DNA of 10,416 nt from an uncultured Lachnospiraceae bacterium. Its GTDB lineage: Bacteria > Bacillota > Clostridia > Lachnospirales > Lachnospiraceae. Under the pieces are notes generated by a model. That model searched no databases. It was not told the origin of the DNA and worked only from the letters and a program-made list of their open reading frames with translations. Positions 6,049-10,416 of this stretch are shown here, piece after piece (position 1 is the stretch's first letter; every line of letters starts with the position of its first letter). Location of the stretch: positions 1-10,416 of the forward strand of contig CAUCOL010000030.1 of NCBI GenBank assembly GCA_958444395.1, read 5' to 3'. A program made the position numbers and the translations under genes.

Positions 6049-7665
6049 ATGAAGGAACGGATAAAAGAAATTCCGGCGAAGTTTGTAGAATTTTGGAATA
6101 AATATACAGGAAAACAGAAAAGTATCATTATTGGTGTGATCTGCGCTATTCTGGTTCTGATCGGAGTGGCAGGTTATCTGGTATCAAGACCGACATGGAC
6201 GAAGTTTCAGACGTTCAGTAAGCTGGAGGATGCCAGTGCGATGCAGAGTGCCCTGGACGATCAGGGAATTGCAAACAAATCATCTAAGGATGGATTGACC
6301 CTGTATGTTCATGACGATAAGATGACGGATGCACTGTATACGATGAGTGACAATAATCTGGTGGACAGAGGTTATACATGGGATAAAGCATTTGATAACA
6401 GCATGTCTACGACAGAGAGCGAAAAGACACAGAAGCGTGTACTGGCATTACAGAGCCAGCTGAATAACAGCATGAAGGAGTATTCCTTTATTGATGATGC
6501 CGATGTGTTTATCAATGTACCGGAAAGCTCATACAGTGTGTTGGATGAGGATAATGACACCTCTGTTACGGCACGTATTACGGTCGATGAGTCCAATGCG
6601 GATGCACTGACATCGGATACGGCATCTGCACTGGCAGGCTGGCTTGCCAATGCGGTGGGAACGGATACACAGCATGTTATTATTAATACGTCAGACGGTA
6701 CCTGTGTATATAACGGTACATCGGATGATGGTCTGGGCGGAACCCTGACAGGCGGCGTGTCTGAGTATTGCGAAAAGCTGCGGAATACGATCGTATCCAA
6801 TGTAACGGATCTGATGGTAAAGAGTGGTTATGATGATATCAAGGTCAGTGCACAGGGAATCCGTTTTGATATGGATAAGGCGGAGAAGCTGACAAAGGAA
6901 TATACGGTGGCCGATGGACGAGACTACGGTTATCCGACGAATCTGTTTACACAGGATACGGAGAATGGCACCGGCTCCGGCGGGGTACCGGGAACGGCGA
7001 GCAACGATAACGATGAGACAGATTATATGACAAATACCGGAAGCAGCTCTGCCAGTACGAAGACAGAGAAGCTGACGGGTCTGCTGACAAACGAAACAAT
7101 CGAGAATATTAAGAAAGAGATACCGGCGATCCAGTATGATGATTCATCGATGGGTATCGTTCTGATCCGATATAAGGTATACGACGAAGCACAGATGGAA
7201 AAGGATGGTTCTCTGGATAATACAAACTTTGATGAATTTATGGCAGCCAATAATCAGAGAACGACGCTGACGGTCAGCAGTGATGAATTAAATCTGATTT
7301 CCGGAGCAACCGGTGTAGATGCGAGCAAGATATCAGTACTCGCCTATGAGGTTCCAAAGTTTGTGCCGAAGACCTCATCCGGAAGAAGTATTTCCGATTA
7401 CCTGATGATCATTCTGGCAGTGCTGATCATTGCATTACTGATCTTTGTAGTGATCCGTGGTACAGCTCCTGTCAAAGTGGCAGACGCCGAACCGGAATTA
7501 TCGGTTGAGCAGCTTTTGGCTACTACGAAAGAAAATCAGTCACTGGAGGATATTGAATTTAGTGACAAGTCAGAAACAAGGAAGATGATCGAGAAATTTG
7601 TGGATGAGAATCCAGAGGCTGTAGCGCAGCTTCTTAGAAACTGGATCACGGATGACTGGGATTGA
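6049..7665 (+). CDS. fliF: Flagellar MS-ring protein FliF
   Basis: FliF forms the MS ring in the cytoplasmic membrane, the base of the rod and housing of the export gate. The 538 residues follow the family plan. A short cytoplasmic N-terminus leads to TM1 (about 25-45, SIIIGVICAILVLIGVAGYL) and the ring-building YscJ/FliF domain (about 46-220). A second extracytoplasmic domain contains the family's GGVPGTASN element, then TM2 (about 451-469, YLMIILAVLIIALLIFVVI) and a cytoplasmic tail of about 70 residues. The tail ends in VDENPEAVAQLLRNWITDDW, the FliG-binding motif. The first periplasmic domain is rather divergent: ADVFINVPESSYSVL stands where homologs have ARVHLVLPE-like sequence, and it is rich in Asp, Ser and Thr. 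ATG 6049 follows AGGAGA (6035-6040) by 8 bases. Confidence 0.96.
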   Translation: MKERIKEIPAKFVEFWNKYTGKQKSIIIGVICAILVLIGVAGYLVSRPTWTKFQTFSKLEDASAMQSALDDQGIANKSSKDGLTLYVHDDKMTDALYTMSDNNLVDRGYTWDKAFDNSMSTTESEKTQKRVLALQSQLNNSMKEYSFIDDADVFINVPESSYSVLDEDNDTSVTARITVDESNADALTSDTASALAGWLANAVGTDTQHVIINTSDGTCVYNGTSDDGLGGTLTGGVSEYCEKLRNTIVSNVTDLMVKSGYDDIKVSAQGIRFDMDKAEKLTKEYTVADGRDYGYPTNLFTQDTENGTGSGGVPGTASNDNDETDYMTNTGSSSASTKTEKLTGLLTNETIENIKKEIPAIQYDDSSMGIVLIRYKVYDEAQMEKDGSLDNTNFDEFMAANNQRTTLTVSSDELNLISGATGVDASKISVLAYEVPKFVPKTSSGRSISDYLMIILAVLIIALLIFVVIRGTAPVKVADAEPELSVEQLLATTKENQSLEDIEFSDKSETRKMIEKFVDENPEAVAQLLRNWITDDWD

Positions 7666-7721
7666 TCCGGATGTATCGACAGGGAGTGACTTGGGACTGA
7701 TGGATAGAATGGAGGGTGACT

Positions 7722-8732
7722 ATGGCAAAGTCAGAAGATATTTCAGGGGTCCAGAAAGCGGCAATTCTTTTGATCGCACTGGGACCGGACAAATCTTCCA
7801 ATGTATTTAAGCATTTAAAAGAAGATGAGATAGAACAGCTTACACTGGAGATCGCGAACACAAGAAGTGTATCTCCTTCTGTAAAGGATGCCGTACTGGA
7901 TGAGTTTTATGAGGTTTGTCTGGCGCAGCAGTATATTGCGGAGGGTGGTATTGCCTATGCTAAGGATCTGTTGGAGAAGGCACTTGGTTCGGAGCGTGCC
8001 AGAGATGTAATCGGCAAGCTGACGGCATCACTGCAGGTACGTCCGTTCGAATTCCTGCGGAAAACAGATGCTTCGCAGTTGCTGAACTTTATACAGGATG
8101 AGCATCCACAGACGATCGCATTGATTTTGTCTTATCTGTCTTCTGCACAGGCGTCAACGATCATTTCCGCATTGGCACCGGACAAACAGGCCGATGTAGC
8201 GAAGCGTATTGCGCAGATGGATCGTACTTCGCCGGATGTGATCAAAGAGGTGGAGAAAGTGCTGGAGCAGAAACTGGCATCAATGGTCAATCAGGATTAC
8301 ACGATTGTCGGTGGTGTGGATTCTATCGTAGAGATCCTGAATACGGTCGATCGTGGAACAGAGAAACATATTATGGAAAGTCTGGAGATCGAGGATCCGG
8401 AGCTGGCAGACGAGATCCGCAAGAAGATGTTTGTATTCGAAGATATCTTATCGCTGGACGACCGTTCTATCCAGCGTGTGCTACGTGAGGTTGACAATAA
8501 TGAGCTTGCGATTGCGCTGAAGGGATCAAATGAAGAAGTACAGAATCTTATCTTTAAGAACCTGTCCAAACGTCTTGCATCTATGATCAAGGAAGACATG
8601 GAATTTATGGGACCGGTACGTATGAAAGATGTTGAAGAGGCTCAGCAGAAGATTGTTAATATTATCCGCAAACTGGAAGACTCTGCTGAGATCATAATCT
8701 CCAGAGGCGGAGGTGACGAGATCGTTGTCTAA
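7722..8732 (+). CDS. fliG: Flagellar motor switch protein FliG
   Basis: FliG is the rotor protein that binds FliF at its N-terminus, FliM in the middle, and generates torque with the stator at its C-terminus. The 336-residue product has all three domains: the FliF-binding N-terminus (GVQKAAILLIALGPDKS, 9-25), the EHPQTIALILSYL armadillo segment (127-139), and a C-terminal domain with MFVFEDI (236-242) and DDRSIQRVLREVD (246-258). The charged torque helix (about 270-293) has K283, R284, K290, E291 and D292. The C-terminus is GPVRMKDVEEAQQKIV and a short tail. ATG 7722 is chosen because GGAGGG (7711-7716) is 5 bases upstream; an in-frame GTG at 7716 overlaps that site. The 3' end overlaps fliH. 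Confidence 0.97.
   Translation: MAKSEDISGVQKAAILLIALGPDKSSNVFKHLKEDEIEQLTLEIANTRSVSPSVKDAVLDEFYEVCLAQQYIAEGGIAYAKDLLEKALGSERARDVIGKLTASLQVRPFEFLRKTDASQLLNFIQDEHPQTIALILSYLSSAQASTIISALAPDKQADVAKRIAQMDRTSPDVIKEVEKVLEQKLASMVNQDYTIVGGVDSIVEILNTVDRGTEKHIMESLEIEDPELADEIRKKMFVFEDILSLDDRSIQRVLREVDNNELAIALKGSNEEVQNLIFKNLSKRLASMIKEDMEFMGPVRMKDVEEAQQKIVNIIRKLEDSAEIIISRGGGDEIVV
8709..8727 (+). promoter_or_regulatory. Perfect Shine-Dalgarno in fliG that fixes a TTG start for fliH
   Basis: GGAGGTGA (8709-8716), fully complementary to the 16S rRNA anti-Shine-Dalgarno, lies inside the fliG 3' end, 8 bases before a TTG at 8725. This TTG begins a frame encoding SNLIKS, the usual start of clostridial FliH. The site's own GTG at 8713 opens the same frame earlier, but it overlaps the Shine-Dalgarno itself. 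Confidence 0.75.
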
Positions 8733-9567
8733 TCTGATAAAATCAGTCTATTTTAACATGGATCCGTCCAAAGCAAAGGTGATTGACTCGGATCAGCAGG
8801 TGGAGAGCTTTATCCCGCATTTTTTCTCACAGGGGACGACAGACGATCCGCAGACTTCACTGCAGGATGGGATGACCGGGACGGATACTGCAGAAGAAGA
8901 TGCAGGTTTTCAGGGTGGCATGTCTGTTCTGAATATGGAGGACATCCGTCAGGAAGAACGTGAAAAGATATCCCGTGAGAGTGAGCAGCAGGTGCTTCAG
9001 CTGAAGGAGGAGGCGCAGGCGGAAGCCGCACAGATACTGGAAGCTGCGAAGACAGAGGCGGAGCAGATCCGTCAGGAGGCATATGCAGAGGGTTTTGCCC
9101 GGGGAAAGGAAGAAGGCGTCGAAGAGGGGCGTACACAGCTTTCCCGGGAAAGGGAAGCCTTTGCACAGCAGATGCAGCAGGAAAAAGCACAGCTGCAGGA
9201 AGCGCAGGATCAGCTGGAACCACAGTTTGCACAGATCGTTGCGGCTCTGATCGGAAAGATCACCGGTGTGGTCTGCGAAGATAAGAAGGCGGTAATTGTG
9301 TATCTGATTCATCAGGCGCTGCATCAGCTTGGCAGGACGTCACATATCACTGTACGCGTATCCAGAGAGGATCTGGTGCTGGTCAATGGAAAGAAAAAAC
9401 TGCTCCAAAAAGCTGTTCCGGATGGCGTAGAACTGCAGATACAGGAGGATAGCAGTTTGACACAGAGTCAGTGTATCATAGAGGCGGATGATAAGATGAT
9501 TGACTGCAGTCTGGACGTTCAGCTACAGAATGTGCAGGAACAGATTAAATTATTGAGTCTGATGTAA
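8725..9567 (+). CDS. fliH: Flagellar export apparatus protein FliH (FliI regulator)
   Basis: FliH dimers bind FliI ATPase, hold it at the export gate through the C-ring, and resemble the peripheral stalk of F/V-type ATPases. With the TTG start at 8725 the product is 280 residues beginning SNLIKSVYF. It has a variable acidic N-terminus (about 20-70) and a long charged coiled coil (about 72-165) rich in Gln, Glu and Ala. The family's GxxxG series is present as three consecutive repeats, glycines at 123, 127, 131 and 135 (EGFARGKEEGVEEG). The globular C-terminal domain (about 165-280) has ALIGKITG and SQCIIEADDKMIDCSLDVQL. The start overlaps fliG by 8 bases, implying translational coupling. A GTG at 8713 would add four residues and is less likely. 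FliH is poorly conserved at sequence level, but the neighbours and motifs make it secure. Confidence 0.94.
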   Translation: MSNLIKSVYFNMDPSKAKVIDSDQQVESFIPHFFSQGTTDDPQTSLQDGMTGTDTAEEDAGFQGGMSVLNMEDIRQEEREKISRESEQQVLQLKEEAQAEAAQILEAAKTEAEQIRQEAYAEGFARGKEEGVEEGRTQLSREREAFAQQMQQEKAQLQEAQDQLEPQFAQIVAALIGKITGVVCEDKKAVIVYLIHQALHQLGRTSHITVRVSREDLVLVNGKKKLLQKAVPDGVELQIQEDSSLTQSQCIIEADDKMIDCSLDVQLQNVQEQIKLLSLM

Positions 9568-9581
9568 CATCGGCAGGAGAG

Positions 9582-9604
9582 TTACCGCCGGAAAACCGGA
9601 GTAA
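9582..9604 (+). other. Hairpin in the fliH-fliI gap
   Basis: In the 65-base gap, TTAC (9582-9585) pairs with GTAA (9601-9604). Above it CCGG (9588-9591) pairs with CCGG (9596-9599) around an AAAA loop. Two bases (CG) and one base (A) form an internal loop between the two 4-bp stems. No T-tract follows, so it is not an intrinsic terminator. It could affect mRNA stability or initiation at fliI, whose ribosome binding site is weak. Confidence 0.4.
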
Positions 9605-9632
9605 TGTCTGGGAAAGGTTTTGGTATTACAAT

Positions 9633-10416
9633 ATGATCGATATTGATATGTCAAAATATGAAATGCTTCTGAACCAGTCCTACGAGAAGAAACTGGGAAA
9701 GGTAGCAAAAGTGGTCGGACTGACGGTAGAGTCAATCGGACCGGCAGCACGTCTGAATGATTTGTGTCATATTATTGCAGAAGACACAAATCAGGTGATT
9801 CATGCGGAAGTCGTGGGGTTTAAGGATGATCGTGTGCTCTTGATGCCATACGATCAGACGGAAGGTGTCGGACTGGGGAGCCGCGTGGAAAACACAAATG
9901 CTCCGCTGAAGGTAGAAGTCAGCGATGATCTGCTTGGTAAGACGCTGGATGGACTGGGACGACCGATCGATGGTTCGCAGATTCTGGGAGCTGAAAGATA
10001 TTCGGTAGAGGCGCAGCCGCCGGATCCGTTGAAGAGAAAGTTGATCGATGAGGTGCTTCCTTTAGGGGTAAAGGCTGTGGATGGACTGATTACACTGGGC
10101 AAGGGGCAGCGTATCGGTATTTTTGCCGGTAGTGGTGTTGGTAAGAGTACGCTGCTTGGCATGTTTGCAAGAAATACAAAAGCGGATATTAATGTGATCG
10201 CACTGATCGGTGAGCGAGGCCGTGAGGTACGTGAGTTTATAGAACGGGATCTGGGACCGGAGGGTATGAAGCGGTCTGTTGTGATTGTTGCAACCTCGGA
10301 TAAGCCGGCATTGATCCGAAATAAAGCGGCAAAGACAGCGACAGCGATAGCAGAATATTTCCGGGATCAGGGAAAAGATGTTCTTCTTATGATGGATTCA
10401 TTGACACGTTTCTCTA
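9633..10416 (+). CDS. fliI: Flagellar protein export ATPase FliI (3' end outside window)
   Basis: FliI is the hexameric ATPase of the flagellar type III export apparatus, related to the F1 beta subunit. The visible 261 codons cover the N-terminal beta-barrel domain (about 20-95, KVVGLTVESIGPAARLNDLC), GRPIDG (109-114), and the catalytic core. The Walker A motif is GSGVGKST (166-173), with GERGREV at 193-199 and the Walker B strand VLLMMDSLTRF (D255). The rest of the core and the C-terminal domain lie beyond the window; family members have about 430-450 residues. The ATG at 9633 gives MIDIDMSKYEM; a second in-frame ATG at 9648 is possible. Neither has a strong ribosome binding site (nearest GGGAAAGG at 9610-9617, 15 bases from 9633), so the start is the least certain in the operon. 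Confidence 0.96.
   Translation, partial: MIDIDMSKYEMLLNQSYEKKLGKVAKVVGLTVESIGPAARLNDLCHIIAEDTNQVIHAEVVGFKDDRVLLMPYDQTEGVGLGSRVENTNAPLKVEVSDDLLGKTLDGLGRPIDGSQILGAERYSVEAQPPDPLKRKLIDEVLPLGVKAVDGLITLGKGQRIGIFAGSGVGKSTLLGMFARNTKADINVIALIGERGREVREFIERDLGPEGMKRSVVIVATSDKPALIRNKAAKTATAIAEYFRDQGKDVLLMMDSLTRFS

Noticed and set aside
6372..6800. Long reverse-strand open frames, such as those within fliF, dprA and fliH
   Set aside because: They lie opposite strong genes, have no ribosome binding sites or family motifs, and arise from the codon bias of the + strand.
7691..7721. Decoy starts in the fliF-fliG gap (GGGAG followed by TTG 7691, and ATG 7700)
   Set aside because: They open frames different from fliG, end soon within fliG, and encode nothing recognisable.

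Overview
This window looks like chromosomal core DNA from a motile Gram-positive clostridial bacterium, most likely a Lachnospiraceae member such as a Roseburia/Agathobacter relative. The reasons are a CodY regulator, Firmicutes-type TopA and FliG/FliH proteins, strong AGGAGG-type ribosome binding sites, moderate GC, and flagellar genes in the Firmicutes fla/che order. The genus is inferred by eye and not proven. All genes are on the + strand. No mobile element, CRISPR array, tRNA or rRNA was seen.

Positions 1-4597 form a housekeeping block: the 3' end of a ComM/YifB-type Mg-chelatase-like AAA+ gene, then dprA (overlapping comM by 8 bases), topA, and codY. Gaps are 60 bases or less and show no terminator, so the block can be read through. 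It deals with DNA uptake and processing (ComM, DprA), supercoiling (TopA), and nutrient-responsive repression (CodY). The block ends at a strong 12-bp intrinsic terminator right after codY.

Positions 4598-4751 are the only sizeable non-coding interval. They hold the terminator, a small dyad, two similar direct repeats exactly 40 bases apart, two imperfect CodY-box-like matches, and a sigma-A-like promoter with a perfect TATAAT. This is the head of the flagellar operon.

Positions 4752-10416 run flgB, flgC, fliE, fliF, fliG, fliH and fliI, the last cut by the window edge. Together they encode the proximal rod (FlgB, FlgC), the rod/MS-ring junction (FliE), the MS ring (FliF), the rotor/switch protein (FliG), and the stator-like regulator (FliH) and ATPase (FliI) of the flagellar export apparatus. 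The order of the genes follows the inside-out order of the basal body.

The overall order dprA-topA-(...)-codY-flgB-flgC-fliE-fliF-fliG-fliH-fliI is the one known from Bacillus subtilis, with trmFO, xerC/codV and clpQ-clpY absent between topA and codY. I found no convincing undescribed system. The points most worth a second look are the architecture of the codY-flgB control region, the TTG start of fliH inside fliG, and the hairpin plus weak ribosome binding site before fliI.
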